From positions 1 to 64,000 of the forward strand of contig NZ_JOBH01000010.1 of assembly GCF_000717745.1 (NCBI RefSeq): a stretch of 64,000 bases of DNA. The letters are read 5' to 3'. A program made the translations under genes and the position numbers. Below the pieces are notes generated by a model. The model worked only from the letters and a program-made list of their open reading frames with translations. It was not told the DNA's origin and searched no databases. Of the stretch, positions 25,554 to 37,660 are shown one piece after another (the stretch's first letter is position 1; every line of letters starts with the position of its first letter). The DNA comes from Streptomyces violens (GTDB taxonomy: Bacteria; Actinomycetota; Actinomycetes; Streptomycetales; Streptomycetaceae).

Positions 25554-25828
25554 CGCCGTACCGCCGTCCCAGGCTGTCCGCCATGGCACCGCATGGCGAC
25601 TCTTCGAGGGCCGGACGGGTCACGGTCACACCCCCGAGCCCCGCCGGCTGCCTCTGAACACTTCTTCAACTCCTGACCGCCGCACAGGCGTTCCCCGCCG
25701 TCGGAAGATTCGCGGCGGAACGGTGTGCGCGGCTGCAGCGCGCGCCCCACCCGCAACAACAGGCGCCCCCACGCACGACAGCAGCGCCCCCACTCCCGGT
25801 TTCCCGGGGGTGGGGGCGCTGTATCGGT

Positions 25829-25900
25829 GGGCCATCAGGGGCTCGAACCCTGAACCAATGGATTAAAAGTCCACTGCTCTGCCAATTGAGCTAATGGCCC
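25829..25900 (-). tRNA. tRNA-Lys (anticodon TTT)
   Basis: It folds as a full cloverleaf: acceptor GGGCCAT/ATGGCCC, D arm with AATTGG loop, anticodon loop CTTTTAA, T loop TTCGAGC, discriminator A. CCA is not encoded. It stands alone on the minus strand. Confidence 0.97.
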
Positions 25901-26014
25901 GCACCGAGCAGCATAGCCCGCGCTCGGACCACAACTGGAAGGCATTGGGGCTCGGCGGGGTCGGAGTGGCTCGGAGAGACCCGGTGCGAGGGCGCGGCGA
26001 CCGGTACGAACGCG

Positions 26015-26049
26015 CCGGTGGGCCCGTCCTTGGAGGACGGGCCCACCGG
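26015..26049 (-). terminator. Hairpin downstream of the DEAD-box helicase gene
   Basis: A perfect 15-bp stem (26015-26029 with 26035-26049) and 5-nt loop lie about 85 nt after the helicase stop codon. There is no clear U-run, as is common for Streptomyces terminators. Confidence 0.6.
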
Positions 26050-26134
26050 TCTGTCAGCGGTGCGCAGACGCTTCAGCGCTGTGCGGACGCCTCAGTACTG
26101 CATGGACGTTTCCGCGGTGCGCGCTCCACCCTGA

Positions 26135-28432
<2,298 letters not shown>

Positions 28433-28724
28433 GCGAAATGCGAAACCTTCCGGAGTCTCGGCACGCGCCCAAACTCCGTGTTGTTTCACAAAAGACCGCC
28501 TCTATGCGGTCAGCCACGGCAAGGAGAGAACGCGCCACGCGGCGCGCTTCGTCCTCTTCGGAGAAGAGGATCCGGTGGGCGCCGGGCAAATGGGATCAAA
28601 CGATCTACCACCATACGCACCCGATCCCCCTGAAGGCAAATGCGCTACCGGGCGGCACCGGCCCGACACCGCCGCCCGTCCGCCGATAGTCCGGTTTCCG
28701 CCGGTCAACGACCGATCTCCGCCC

Positions 28725-29429
28725 CTACGACTCCGGAGGGCTCGACTGCGGGGTGCCCGACTGCGGGCCGGTCTGTGAAGGGCTGCTCGGGGGCGGGTCC
28801 TGGCTCGGCGTGGGCGTCGGGTCCGGCGCCGGGGTCGTCGGGGAGGGGGTGGGCGTCGGCTTCGGGGAGCCGGAGGGCCGGGGCGGGGCCGGGCGGGGCG
28901 GGCTGCCCTCCGTGGGGCTCTCCGACCCCGGACGTCCGCTGCCCGTCGTCCCGTCGCTCCCCGGAGCCGTCGGGGTGCGCTTCTCGTCCGCCGACGGGCC
29001 CGCGCCGTCCGAAGGCGCGGCGGGACGGCCGTCCTCCATCGGGCCCGAGGACCGGCCCATCCGGCGCGGCCCGCCACCGGGCGCTTCGGCCGATCCGCCG
29101 TCCGGCTGGGCGTCGCTGCCGTGCTCCCCGGCGGAGCGGCCGGACGGATTGGACTTCGGCGCGTCCTCGCTGACGCTCATGCAGCCGGTGAGCGAGACGG
29201 CGAAGGCGGAGGCCGCGGCGACCGCGGCGGCCGTACGGGCCAGGGAGCGGGCCGTACGCGCCGCCGTACGGGGCGAGACCGAGCCGTCGGCGGACGCGGG
29301 CGAGGAGGCGGAGGAGACGGAGGCGGAAGGGGCGGCGGAGGCAGGAGTGGCGAAGGGGGCGGACGGCAGCGGTGGGGCGGACGGCGCTACGGGCCGGGGC
29401 GGACGACTGACGGGGAGTGGGCGAGGCAC
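28725..29429 (-). CDS. Putative lipoprotein with Pro/Ser-rich disordered chain
   Basis: About 234 residues. An Ala/Pro/Ser-rich lead of about 60 residues precedes a basic stretch, a hydrophobic segment (AAAVAAASAFAVSL) and a lipobox LTGC, suggesting lipid attachment at that Cys (about residue 83). Everything after is low-complexity Pro/Ser/Gly, including a PTPTPSPTTP-type wall-spanning run. No folded domain is seen and function is unknown. GTG 29429 follows GGAGG at a spacing of 8. The unusually long sequence ahead of the signal segment raises the possibility of a later start. Confidence 0.65.
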   Translation of the reverse strand: MPRPLPVSRPPRPVAPSAPPLPSAPFATPASAAPSASVSSASSPASADGSVSPRTAARTARSLARTAAAVAAASAFAVSLTGCMSVSEDAPKSNPSGRSAGEHGSDAQPDGGSAEAPGGGPRRMGRSSGPMEDGRPAAPSDGAGPSADEKRTPTAPGSDGTTGSGRPGSESPTEGSPPRPAPPRPSGSPKPTPTPSPTTPAPDPTPTPSQDPPPSSPSQTGPQSGTPQSSPPES

Positions 29430-29601
29430 GGGCGGGACCTCCGGATCCGGAGCGGACACGCGGGACAGGTGCACTGCCCAACTCCCGCCGCCCGCCGGAG
29501 GACACGCGCGGGACGCCGCCCGTCCTACGCGCGCGTCCGCCGTACTGGCCGTACCCGTAGGCGCGCGCCCGTCCGTCCCCCGTATCGGCGCGCCTGCAGC
29601 C

Positions 29602-29952
29602 TCACCCGTACCCGAGCGCGTGCAGCCGTTCGTCGTCGATGCCGAAGTGGTGGGCGATCTCGTGGACGACCGTGACCTCGGTCTCGGTGACCACGTCCTC
29701 GCGGGTGTCGCACATCCGGAGCGTCGGGCCCCGGTAGATGGTGATCCGGTCCGGCAGCACGCCCGCGTACCACTCGCCCCGCTCCGTCAGCGGCGTCCCT
29801 TCGTAGAGCCCGAGCAGGTCGGGGTCTTCCGCCGGGGGCTCGTCCTCGACGAACACGGCCACGTTGTCCATCAGGCGGGTCAGCTCCGGCGGAATCCGGT
29901 CCAGCGCTTCGCCGACCAGTTCCTCGAACTCCTCGCGCGTCATCTCCAGCAC
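29602..29952 (-). CDS. Small metallopeptidase-like (minimal zincin) protein
   Basis: About 116 residues, the usual length for this family. The metzincin-like motif TVVHEIAHHFGIDDERL near the C-terminus has the HExxH zinc site with a following His and Asp. The N-terminal MTREEFEELVGEALDRIP is characteristic. The biochemical role is not established. GTG 29952 is preceded by CACAAT with a 6-nt gap and no ribosome binding site, so it looks leaderless. ATG 29943 is the alternative. Confidence 0.85.
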   Translation of the reverse strand: MLEMTREEFEELVGEALDRIPPELTRLMDNVAVFVEDEPPAEDPDLLGLYEGTPLTERGEWYAGVLPDRITIYRGPTLRMCDTREDVVTETEVTVVHEIAHHFGIDDERLHALGYG

Positions 29953-30031
29953 GCGCCCATTGTGGGTCACGGAGCCGCTCGGAGCGGCCGCCCTCGCGCC
30001 GGCCGCGTCCACCACATTCCCGCGCGCACTC

Positions 30032-30091
30032 CCGTACTGCGCTCCCGCCCGCACTCCGCTCCCGCCGTACTGCGCTGCCGCCCGCACTCCG
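30032..30091. repeat. Two 27-bp near-identical direct repeats
   Basis: CCGTACTGCGCTCCCGCCCG and the following seven bases (30032-30058) recur at 30065-30091 with one mismatch, in the 248-bp gap between the metallopeptidase and metallophosphoesterase genes. Confidence 0.75.
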
Positions 30092-30200
30092 GCACGCCAC
30101 CGCCGCGTACGCCCCGGCACGCCCGCCCGTTCCGCATCGCCACCCCACGTATGCCCCAGCCTCCGGCATAACGGGCCCCGCATACGGGCATACGGGCACA

Positions 30201-31817
30201 ATGGCCCGCACCGCGCCGTCCGGGGGGCCGCCCCCCGGCTCCTCCGTGCTCCGGCTGCTCCGCGCCGCGTACGACCGCGTCCGGAGCGCCCCAGCCGCCG
30301 TCCTGCGGCACTACCGCGCCCACCACCAGGCCCCCACCTTCACGCTGACGCACCCGCCGCACCCGTATGCCCGCGCCCTCGGACTGATCGTCGTGACCCT
30401 GCTCGGCGCCTGGCTCGGCCTGCTGATCGTCGGCAGCGTCCGCGCCCCCGTGGGGCCGGTGGACACGACGATGACGCTGCGTCCGTCCTTCAGCGGCGGC
30501 ACGAAGATCGGCGTTTCCCCGCTCGGCGCGCTGGAGCTGCAGAGCCACCACGCCCCGATACGGCTCGACGTCGACGTGGACCAGCTGGACCCGGCACGCG
30601 CCCAGGCCCTGGTCGACCACCCCGAGCGGTTCTCCGGGCTGCAGGCCGAGGTCACCCGGGACGTCGAGCGCGGCACCGCCGACCTCGCCTTCCGCTCCTG
30701 CGTGGCCGTGGTCGCCGGCGCGACCGCGCTGGGCCTCGCGGTGTACCGGAGGCCGCGCCGCGCGCTCGCCGCCGGCGGCCTCGCCCTCGCCCTGCTCGCC
30801 GCCTCCGGCGGAGCCGCGTACGCCACCTGGAACCCCAAGTCCGTACTGGAACCGCGCTTCTCCGGGCTGCTGTCCTCCGCGCCCTCCGTGGTCGGCAACG
30901 CCCGCTCCATCGTGAGCGAGTTCGACGTGTACCAGAAGGAGCTGGCCCGCCTGGTCACCAACGTCACCAAGCTCTACGACGCGACGTCCACGCTGCCCGC
31001 GTACCAGCCGGACCCCACCACCGTCCGCGTCCTGCACGTCTCCGACATCCATCTGAACCCGGCCGCCTGGCAGATCATCAAGTCCCTGGTGAAGCAGTAC
31101 GACATCGACGTGATCATCGACACCGGCGACACCATGGACCACGGCACGGCCGCCGAGAACCACTTCCTCGACCCGATCGGCACGCTCGGCGCCCCGTACG
31201 TCTGGGTGCGCGGCAACCACGACTCGATGACGACGCAGAAGTACCTCGCGCGGAGCAAGAAGCTGAAGAACGTGCAGGTCGTGGACGAGGGCACCTCCGT
31301 ACGCGCCGGGGGCCTGCGCATCGCGGGCGTGGGCGATCCGCAGTTCACCCCGGACCGCTCGGTCGCCGCGTCCGGGGACGGCGCGGAGCGCGCCGCGGGC
31401 CGGCGGCTCGCCGAATCCCTGCGCACCCTCTCCCGCGCCCGCACCCCCGCCGACATCGCCCTCGCGCACAATCCGGTCGCCGCCGCCGAGACCGACGGCC
31501 TGGTCCCCCTCGTCCTCTCCGGCCACGTCCACCACCGCGACACCCGGACGCTGCCGCACGGCACCCGGCTGATGGTCGAGGGCTCCACGGGCGGCGGCGG
31601 GCTGCGCGCGGTCGAGGGCGCGACACCCGAACAGGTGCAGGCGTCGGTGCTCTATCTGGACCGGGAGACCCGGCGCCTCCAGGCCTGGGACGAGATCACA
31701 CTCGGCGGGCTGGGCCTGTCGAAGGCCGAGGTCAGCCGTCACCTACCGGCCGACAACCGGCCCGGCGCCACCCCGTCACCCACCCCTTCGCGGACCTCAC
31801 CGACCCCCCGTTCGTAA
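30201..31817 (+). CDS. Membrane-bound metallophosphoesterase
   Basis: 538 residues. Two or three membrane segments in the first half (about 55-78, 165-185, 190-212) enclose an outside loop. The calcineurin-like phosphoesterase domain follows (about 280-500) with the metal-binding series: VSDIH (D-x-H), DTGDTMD (G-D), VRGNHDS (G-N-H-D), LAHNPV (H) and SGHVHHRD (G-H-x-H). It probably hydrolyses a phosphodiester or phosphomonoester at the membrane, with unknown substrate. The C-terminus is Pro/Thr/Ser-rich. ATG 30201 sits directly at a CACAAT-like box, so the 5' end may be leaderless or slightly downstream. Confidence 0.86.
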   Translation: MARTAPSGGPPPGSSVLRLLRAAYDRVRSAPAAVLRHYRAHHQAPTFTLTHPPHPYARALGLIVVTLLGAWLGLLIVGSVRAPVGPVDTTMTLRPSFSGGTKIGVSPLGALELQSHHAPIRLDVDVDQLDPARAQALVDHPERFSGLQAEVTRDVERGTADLAFRSCVAVVAGATALGLAVYRRPRRALAAGGLALALLAASGGAAYATWNPKSVLEPRFSGLLSSAPSVVGNARSIVSEFDVYQKELARLVTNVTKLYDATSTLPAYQPDPTTVRVLHVSDIHLNPAAWQIIKSLVKQYDIDVIIDTGDTMDHGTAAENHFLDPIGTLGAPYVWVRGNHDSMTTQKYLARSKKLKNVQVVDEGTSVRAGGLRIAGVGDPQFTPDRSVAASGDGAERAAGRRLAESLRTLSRARTPADIALAHNPVAAAETDGLVPLVLSGHVHHRDTRTLPHGTRLMVEGSTGGGGLRAVEGATPEQVQASVLYLDRETRRLQAWDEITLGGLGLSKAEVSRHLPADNRPGATPSPTPSRTSPTPRS

Positions 31818-31899
31818 ACCGTTTTGGCGAACCGTCCCCCCATCCCATATGCTTCTCACGTCCCCGACGGCGCCGACAAAGCGCCCAGGTGGGCCATCA

Positions 31900-31972
31900 G
31901 CCCTCATCGTCTAGTGGCCCAGGACGCCGCCCTTTCAAGGCGGTAGCACGGGTTCGAATCCCGTTGGGGGCA
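31900..31972 (+). tRNA. tRNA-Glu (anticodon TTC)
   Basis: The cloverleaf is complete: acceptor GCCCTCA/TGGGGGC with one wobble, anticodon loop CTTTCAA, T loop TTCGAAT, discriminator A. It is first of a Glu-Asp-Phe cluster. Confidence 0.97.
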
Positions 31973-32010
31973 CGCAACACCATGTGCGAGACTAGTGCTC
32001 GCACAAGCTT

Positions 32011-32085
32011 GGTCCTGTGGAGCAGTTTGGAGTGCTCGCCACCCTGTCAAGGTGGAGGCCGCGGGTTCAAATCCCGTCAGGACCG
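32011..32085 (+). tRNA. tRNA-Asp (anticodon GTC), copy 1
   Basis: Acceptor GGTCCTG/CAGGACC, anticodon loop CTGTCAA, T loop TTCAAAT, discriminator G. The sequence is identical over its length to the second copy at 37661-37735. Confidence 0.97.
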
Positions 32086-32109
32086 CTGAGGTTTCACGTG
32101 AAACCTCGT

Positions 32110-32183
32110 GGCTGGGTAGCTCAGTTGGTACGAGCGTCCGCCTGAAAAGCGGAAGGTCGCCGGTTCGACCCCGGCCCCAGCCA
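32110..32183 (+). tRNA. tRNA-Phe (anticodon GAA)
   Basis: Acceptor GGCTGGG/CCCAGCC, anticodon loop CTGAAAA, T loop TTCGACC, discriminator A. It is the last gene of the Glu-Asp-Phe cluster and is followed by a strong terminator. Confidence 0.96.
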
Positions 32184-32189
32184 CCGCAC

Positions 32190-32221
32190 AAAACCCCGGG
32201 AAGTTTTTCCCGGGGTTTTTT
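32190..32221 (+). terminator. Intrinsic terminator of the tRNA cluster
   Basis: A 13-bp stem (AAAACCCCGGGAA with its complement) and 4-nt loop end in a run of T, a few bases after tRNA-Phe. Confidence 0.9.
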
Positions 32222-32238
32222 CGTGCGCTCTTGGGGAT

Positions 32239-33309
32239 TTACGCCGCGTGCCCCCGCCCCGTAGCCCGGCCGCCCGGGTGGCGGTGGCGCCAGGTCCAGA
32301 AGACCGTGCAGGAGAGCAGGGACCAGCCGGCCAGTACCAGGTACGGGAAGACGTGCTGGTGGCCGGGGAAGTAGACGGCCGTGTGCTGGGCGTTCACCGA
32401 GGCACCCGGGGGCAGCCACTGGCCGATGTGGCCGAGTACGGACGGCAGCAGCGGCCAGGAGACCGCGCCGCCGGACGAGGGGTTGCCCAGCAGCACCATC
32501 AGGCCCCAGGTCGGCACCATCGCCCAGCGCCCGATCAAGGTGTTGAACATCGTGAAGACCATGCCGGACGTGAACATCGTGAACGCCAGGATCAGCCAGG
32601 ACTGTACGAACGGCAGCGTCAGCGCGCCCAGCAGCCAGTCCACCACCGCGGCGATGGTGAATCCGCCGAGCAGGCTGTAGGCGAGGGTGTACGCGATCCG
32701 CTCGGCCGGGTTGAGCGCGCGGGCGTGCACGCTCAGCTGGATGGCGCCGACGAAGCCGACGATCACCGCGGCGAGCGAGATGTAGAAGAGCGCCAGGCCG
32801 CGCGGGTCGCCCGGCTGTACCGGCTTGATGTCCTTGATCGCGACCGGGACACCGGTCTTCTTGCCCACCTGCGGCGCGGCCTGTTGGAGGAGCTGGGCCA
32901 CCGAGGCGCCGGTCGCGCTGGAGAGATCCATCCGTACGCCGGACCCGTCCACGCTGATGACCGAGAACACCTTCTGCTCATCGACGGCCTCGCGGGCCTG
33001 CGCGTACGTCCGGTACTCGCGCAGCTCCAGCGAGGCGTTCAGGGCCTGCTCCATACCCTGGACGAACTTCTTGCCGCGCGCGTCGTCCGGCGGGCCGACC
33101 AGGGCAGTGGGGACGTGATGCGGGGTCGGATTGGCCATGGAGAAGGTGTACGAGCCGGCGAAGAGGCCGGCGGCGGTCGCCAGGATGAAGATCAGGACGG
33201 TCGCGGGCAGGAACGGTGACTTCTTGAAGGCCGTCCACTTCTCGGCCGCGGTCCGTGGCCTGCCGTGCGCGCCGTGGCCAGAGGACCCGGCGTCGTGATC
33301 ATCGGACAT
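32239..33309 (-). CDS. YhgE/Pip-like (ABC-2-type, DUF3533-like) membrane protein
   Basis: 356 residues. A short cytoplasmic N-terminus leads into one membrane segment (about 34-55), then an outside domain of roughly 115 residues (PTALVGPPDDARGKKFVQGMEQAL and on). Five hydrophobic segments (about 175-345) and a basic tail (WRHRHPGGRATGRG) complete it. This layout is that of ABC-2-like membrane proteins such as YhgE/Pip or DUF3533 members. No ATPase subunit is adjacent, so transport is unproven. It faces the tRNA terminator and is divergent from hrpA. Confidence 0.75.
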   Translation of the reverse strand: MSDDHDAGSSGHGAHGRPRTAAEKWTAFKKSPFLPATVLIFILATAAGLFAGSYTFSMANPTPHHVPTALVGPPDDARGKKFVQGMEQALNASLELREYRTYAQAREAVDEQKVFSVISVDGSGVRMDLSSATGASVAQLLQQAAPQVGKKTGVPVAIKDIKPVQPGDPRGLALFYISLAAVIVGFVGAIQLSVHARALNPAERIAYTLAYSLLGGFTIAAVVDWLLGALTLPFVQSWLILAFTMFTSGMVFTMFNTLIGRWAMVPTWGLMVLLGNPSSGGAVSWPLLPSVLGHIGQWLPPGASVNAQHTAVYFPGHQHVFPYLVLAGWSLLSCTVFWTWRHRHPGGRATGRGHAA

Positions 33310-33475
33310 GAGACCACGCTAAAACACCCATCGCGGACATTCTCTTCGGCCGGCGTCGGGCCGGTACCGGCACCTCCCCGAACGCCCGGATCCGGCCGCC
33401 CCCGACCGTCTCCGGCCCCTCCCGACCGCAATTCGTTCGCCAGTCGTTTCGGCGAGGTGAGATCCTGGATCGCGT

Positions 33476-36400
33476 ATGTCCAGTCAGCCTGCCTCCGCCG
33501 CGGCCCAGGGCGCCACGCCCGAGGGCACTTCGCCCACCCTGTCCGCCCTGGGAGCGCAGCTCCCCGAGCTGATGCTGCGCGACCAGCAGCGGCTCGGCCG
33601 CCGGCTCGACGGCGCGCGCCGGATCCGCAAGCCCGAGGCCCGGGCCGCCGTGCTGGCCGAGATCGCCGAGAGCATCGCCGAAGCACAGCTGCGCGTCGAG
33701 CAGCGCCGGGCCGCCGTTCCGGAGATCACGTATCCCGAGCAGCTGCCGGTCAGCCAGAAGAAGGACGACATCCGTGAGGCGATACGTGACCACCAGGTCG
33801 TGATCGTCGCGGGCGAGACCGGCTCCGGCAAGACGACGCAGATTCCGAAGATCTGTCTGGAGCTGGGGCGGGGCGTCCAGGGCCTCATCGGGCACACCCA
33901 GCCGCGCCGGATCGCCGCCCGTACGGTCGCGGAGCGGGTCGCCGAGGAGCTGAAGACCCCGCTGGGCGAGGCGGTCGGCTGGAAGGTCCGGTTCACGGAT
34001 CAGGTCGGCGGGGACACCCTCGTCAAGCTGATGACGGACGGCATTCTGCTCGCCGAGATCCAGACGGACCGCGAGCTGCGCCAGTACGACACGATCATCA
34101 TCGACGAGGCGCACGAGCGCAGTCTCAACATCGACTTCCTGCTCGGCTACCTGGCGCAGCTGCTGCCGAAGCGGCCCGATCTGAAGGTCGTCATCACGTC
34201 GGCCACGATCGATCCCGAGCGGTTCTCGCGGCACTTCGGGGACGCGCCGATCGTCGAGGTCAGCGGGCGTACGTATCCGGTGGAGGTGCGGTACCGCCCG
34301 TTGCTGGAGGAGGGCGGCGACGACGCCGACCGGGACCAGGTCACCGCGATCTGCGACGCGGCCGACGAGCTGCAGGCCGAGGGCCCCGGCGACATCCTGG
34401 TCTTCCTCTCCGGCGAGCGGGAGATCCGGGACACGGCGGACGCGCTGACCAAACGCCTGAACCGGGGCGGTGCGATCGCGCAGAACACCGAGGTACTGCC
34501 GCTGTACGCGCGTCTGTCGCACGCCGAGCAGCACCGCGTCTTCCAGCGCCATTCGGGCCGGAGGATCGTTCTGGCGACGAACGTCGCGGAGACCTCGCTG
34601 ACGGTCCCCGGCATCCGGTACGTCATCGACACCGGCATGGCGCGGATCTCGCGGTACAGCTACCGCACGAAGGTGCAGCGGCTGCCGATCGAGCCGATCT
34701 CGCAGGCCAGCGCCAACCAGCGCAAGGGCCGCTGCGGCCGGCTCAGCGACGGCATCTGCATCCGGCTGTACTCGGAGGAGGACTTCGAGTCCCGGCCGGA
34801 GTTCACGGACGCGGAGATTCTCCGGACGAATCTGGCGTCGGTCATTCTGCAGATGACCGCGGCCGGGCTCGGGGACATCGAGAAGTTCCCGTTCATCGAT
34901 CCGCCGGACCGCCGGAACATCAAGGACGGTGTGCAGCTCCTGGAGGAGCTCGGCGCGATCGACCCGAAGCAGAAGGACCCGAAGAAACGGCTCACCCAGA
35001 TGGGCCGGAAGCTCTCGCAGCTCCCGGTGGACCCGCGGCTCGCGCGGATGGTCCTGGAGGCCGACCGCAACGGCTGCGTACGCGAAGTCATGGTCATCGC
35101 CGCGGGACTGTCCATCCAGGACCCGCGCGAGCGGCCCGCCGACAAGCAGCAGCAGGCCGACCAGCAGCACGCCCGCTTCAAGGACGAGACCAGCGACTTC
35201 CTGGCGTATCTGAATCTCTGGCGGTATGTCAGGGAGCAGCAGAAGGCGCTCTCTTCGTCGGCGTTCCGCCGGATGTGCCGCAATGAGTTCCTGAACTACC
35301 TGCGGATACGCGAGTGGCAGGACATCTATACGCAGCTGCGTACGGTCGCCAAGACGATGGGCATCCATCTCGCGGAGCAGGACGCGGCCCCGGATCACAT
35401 CCACACGTCGCTGCTTGCTGGTTTGCTCTCGCATATCGGGCTGAAGGATACGGACGCCAAGAACGAGTATCTGGGCGCCCGCAGCGCCAAGTTCGCGGTC
35501 TTCCCCGGCTCGGCGCTCTTCAAGAAGCCGCCGCGCTGGATCATGTCGGCGGAGCTGGTCGAAACGTCCCGCCTGTGGGCGCGGGTGAACGCGAAGATCG
35601 AGCCGGAGTGGGTCGAGCCGCTCGCGCAGCACCTGGTGAAGCGGACGTACAGCGAGCCGCACTGGGAACAGAAGATGGCCGCGGTGATGGCGTACGAGCG
35701 GGTCACGCTCTACGGCGTACCGATCGTGGCTCAGCGCAAGGTCAACTACGGCCGGATCGACCCGGAGACCTCGCGCGACCTGTTCATCCGTAACGCCCTG
35801 GTCGAGGGCGACTGGCGGACCCACCACCAGTTCTTCCACGACAACCGCAAGCTGCTGGGCGAGGTCGAGGAGCTGGAGCACCGGGCCCGGCGCCGCGACA
35901 TCCTCGTGGACGACGAGACGCTCTTCGACTTCTACGACCAGCGCATCCCCGAACACGTCGTATCCGGGGCGCACTTCGACTCGTGGTGGAAGAAGAAGCA
36001 CAAGGAGGAGCCCCAACTCCTCAACTTTGAGCACTCGATGCTCATCAACGAAACCGCCGAGGCCGTCACCAAGGACGACTACCCGGACTCCTGGCGGCAG
36101 GGGAAGCTGAAGTTCAGGGTCACGTACCAGTTCGAGCCGGGCGCCGACGCGGACGGCGTGACCGTCCACATCCCGCTCCAGGTGCTCAACCAGGTCACGG
36201 CCGAGGGCTTCGACTGGCAGATCCCGGGTCTGCGCGAGCAGGTGGTCACCGAGCTGATCCGGTCCCTGCCGAAGCCGATCCGGCGCAACTACGTGCCGGC
36301 GCCGAACTTCGCGGCCCGCTTCCTGGACACGACCGTGCCGCTGCAGGGCCCGCTGACCGCCTCGCTGGCGGCCGGGCTGCAGCGGATGGTCGGCGTGCCC

Positions 36401-37519
36401 GTCGACGCGGCTGATTTTGACTGGTCCAAGGTGCCGGACCACTTGAAGATCACCTTCCGCGTGGTGGACGAGCGGCGGCGCAAGCTCGCCGAGGCCAAGG
36501 ACCTCGAAGCGCTGCGGCTGAAGCTCAAGCCCAAGACCCGGGCGGCGATCTCCAAGGCGTTCGAGCAGGCCGCCCAGAAGCAGGCGGCGCAGAAGCAGGG
36601 CGGGCAGCCCGGCAAGGGCGGCGCGGACGCGGGCCCGGCGGGGCCGGAGCAGCGCACGGGCCTGACCTCCTGGACCATCGGCACGCTGCCGCACACCTTC
36701 GAGACGCGGCGCGCGGGCCAGCCCCTGAAGGCGTACCCGGCGCTCGTCGACGAGGGCACCTCGGTGGCCGTACGACTCTTCGACACCGAGGCGGAACAGC
36801 GGAGCGCGATGTGGGCCGGCACCCGCCGCCTCATCCTGCTCAACATCCAGTCGAACCCGGCCAAGTTCGCGCAGAGCAAGCTCACCAATCAGCAGAAGCT
36901 CGCGCTCTCCAGTAATCCGCATGGCTCGATTCAGTCGCTCTTCGACGACTGCGTGACCGCCGCGGCGGACCGGCTGATCGCCGCGCACGGCGGCCCGGCC
37001 TGGGACGAGGAGGGGTTCAAGAAGCTCTTCGACGCGGTGCGGGCCGACCTGGTCGACGCCACGATGAAGACGGTGCAGCAGGTCCGCGAGGTACTGGCGG
37101 CCTGGCAGGCGTGCGAGCGGCGGCTGAAGGACACCACCTCGCCGGTGCTGCTGGACTCGGTCGCGGACGTCCGGGATCAGCTGGCGCGGCTCATCAAGCC
37201 GGGCTTCGTCACCGAGCACGGCGCCAAGCGGCTGCCGGACCTGATGCGGTACCTCGTCGCCGCCGACCGCCGGCTCCAGCAGATGCCCACCAACGCCGAG
37301 CGGGACCGCTCCCGGATGGCGAAGGTGAAGGAGATGCAGGATGAATTCGCCTGGCTGCTGGAACAGTTCCCGGCGGGGCGGCCGGTGCCGCAGCAGGCGC
37401 GGGAGATCCGCTGGATGATCGAGGAGCTGCGGGTGAGCTACTTCGCGCACGCGCTGGGCACCGCGTATCCGATCTCCGACAAGCGGATCGTGAAGGCGGT
37501 GGACGCGGCCGCTCCCTAG
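33476..37519 (+). CDS. hrpA: DEAH-box ATP-dependent RNA helicase HrpA
   Basis: 1347 residues, close to the length of bacterial HrpA. Walker A is GETGSGKTT (113-121), motif II DEAH (210-213) and SAT in VITSATIDPERF. Motif VI is QRKGRCGRLSDG, followed by the HA2 and OB-fold regions and the long HrpA-specific C-terminal domain, which contains a Lys/Gln/Ala-rich insertion (about 1025-1060). In E. coli HrpA acts on stalled or colliding ribosomes and mRNA. ATG 33476 is the first in-frame start after a short divergent promoter region. The 1453-residue open frame on the opposite strand is a coding shadow. Confidence 0.96.
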   Translation: MSSQPASAAAQGATPEGTSPTLSALGAQLPELMLRDQQRLGRRLDGARRIRKPEARAAVLAEIAESIAEAQLRVEQRRAAVPEITYPEQLPVSQKKDDIREAIRDHQVVIVAGETGSGKTTQIPKICLELGRGVQGLIGHTQPRRIAARTVAERVAEELKTPLGEAVGWKVRFTDQVGGDTLVKLMTDGILLAEIQTDRELRQYDTIIIDEAHERSLNIDFLLGYLAQLLPKRPDLKVVITSATIDPERFSRHFGDAPIVEVSGRTYPVEVRYRPLLEEGGDDADRDQVTAICDAADELQAEGPGDILVFLSGEREIRDTADALTKRLNRGGAIAQNTEVLPLYARLSHAEQHRVFQRHSGRRIVLATNVAETSLTVPGIRYVIDTGMARISRYSYRTKVQRLPIEPISQASANQRKGRCGRLSDGICIRLYSEEDFESRPEFTDAEILRTNLASVILQMTAAGLGDIEKFPFIDPPDRRNIKDGVQLLEELGAIDPKQKDPKKRLTQMGRKLSQLPVDPRLARMVLEADRNGCVREVMVIAAGLSIQDPRERPADKQQQADQQHARFKDETSDFLAYLNLWRYVREQQKALSSSAFRRMCRNEFLNYLRIREWQDIYTQLRTVAKTMGIHLAEQDAAPDHIHTSLLAGLLSHIGLKDTDAKNEYLGARSAKFAVFPGSALFKKPPRWIMSAELVETSRLWARVNAKIEPEWVEPLAQHLVKRTYSEPHWEQKMAAVMAYERVTLYGVPIVAQRKVNYGRIDPETSRDLFIRNALVEGDWRTHHQFFHDNRKLLGEVEELEHRARRRDILVDDETLFDFYDQRIPEHVVSGAHFDSWWKKKHKEEPQLLNFEHSMLINETAEAVTKDDYPDSWRQGKLKFRVTYQFEPGADADGVTVHIPLQVLNQVTAEGFDWQIPGLREQVVTELIRSLPKPIRRNYVPAPNFAARFLDTTVPLQGPLTASLAAGLQRMVGVPVDAADFDWSKVPDHLKITFRVVDERRRKLAEAKDLEALRLKLKPKTRAAISKAFEQAAQKQAAQKQGGQPGKGGADAGPAGPEQRTGLTSWTIGTLPHTFETRRAGQPLKAYPALVDEGTSVAVRLFDTEAEQRSAMWAGTRRLILLNIQSNPAKFAQSKLTNQQKLALSSNPHGSIQSLFDDCVTAAADRLIAAHGGPAWDEEGFKKLFDAVRADLVDATMKTVQQVREVLAAWQACERRLKDTTSPVLLDSVADVRDQLARLIKPGFVTEHGAKRLPDLMRYLVAADRRLQQMPTNAERDRSRMAKVKEMQDEFAWLLEQFPAGRPVPQQAREIRWMIEELRVSYFAHALGTAYPISDKRIVKAVDAAAP

Positions 37520-37590
37520 GCGGCGCAGGGCCTTTCCGGTGTGCGCTGGGTCACCGCCGGGCGCCGACCAGGGCCTTCCCCGGCAGCGAG

Positions 37591-37621
37591 TTCGACCGCA
37601 CCCCCTGACCTGCTGTAGAGT
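37591..37621 (+). promoter_or_regulatory. Promoter of the second tRNA-Asp gene
   Basis: TTCGAC (37591-37596) and TAGAGT (37616-37621) are about 19 bp apart, 40 bp upstream of the tRNA. TAGAGT is the same -10 box seen in the rRNA leader and ahead of a tRNA-Gly gene. Confidence 0.55.
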
Positions 37622-37660
37622 CTTGCTTCGCAGCCACCGCGCAAGCGGAGGAAGCAGCAA

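Noticed and set aside
29967..31742. 591-residue minus-strand frame opposite the metallophosphoesterase
   Set aside because: Antisense to a gene with the full set of metallophosphoesterase motifs. No start signal.
33299..37660. 1453-residue minus-strand open frame opposite hrpA
   Set aside because: It has no ribosome binding site or recognisable domain. High GC makes stop-free antisense frames common, and the plus strand encodes complete HrpA.
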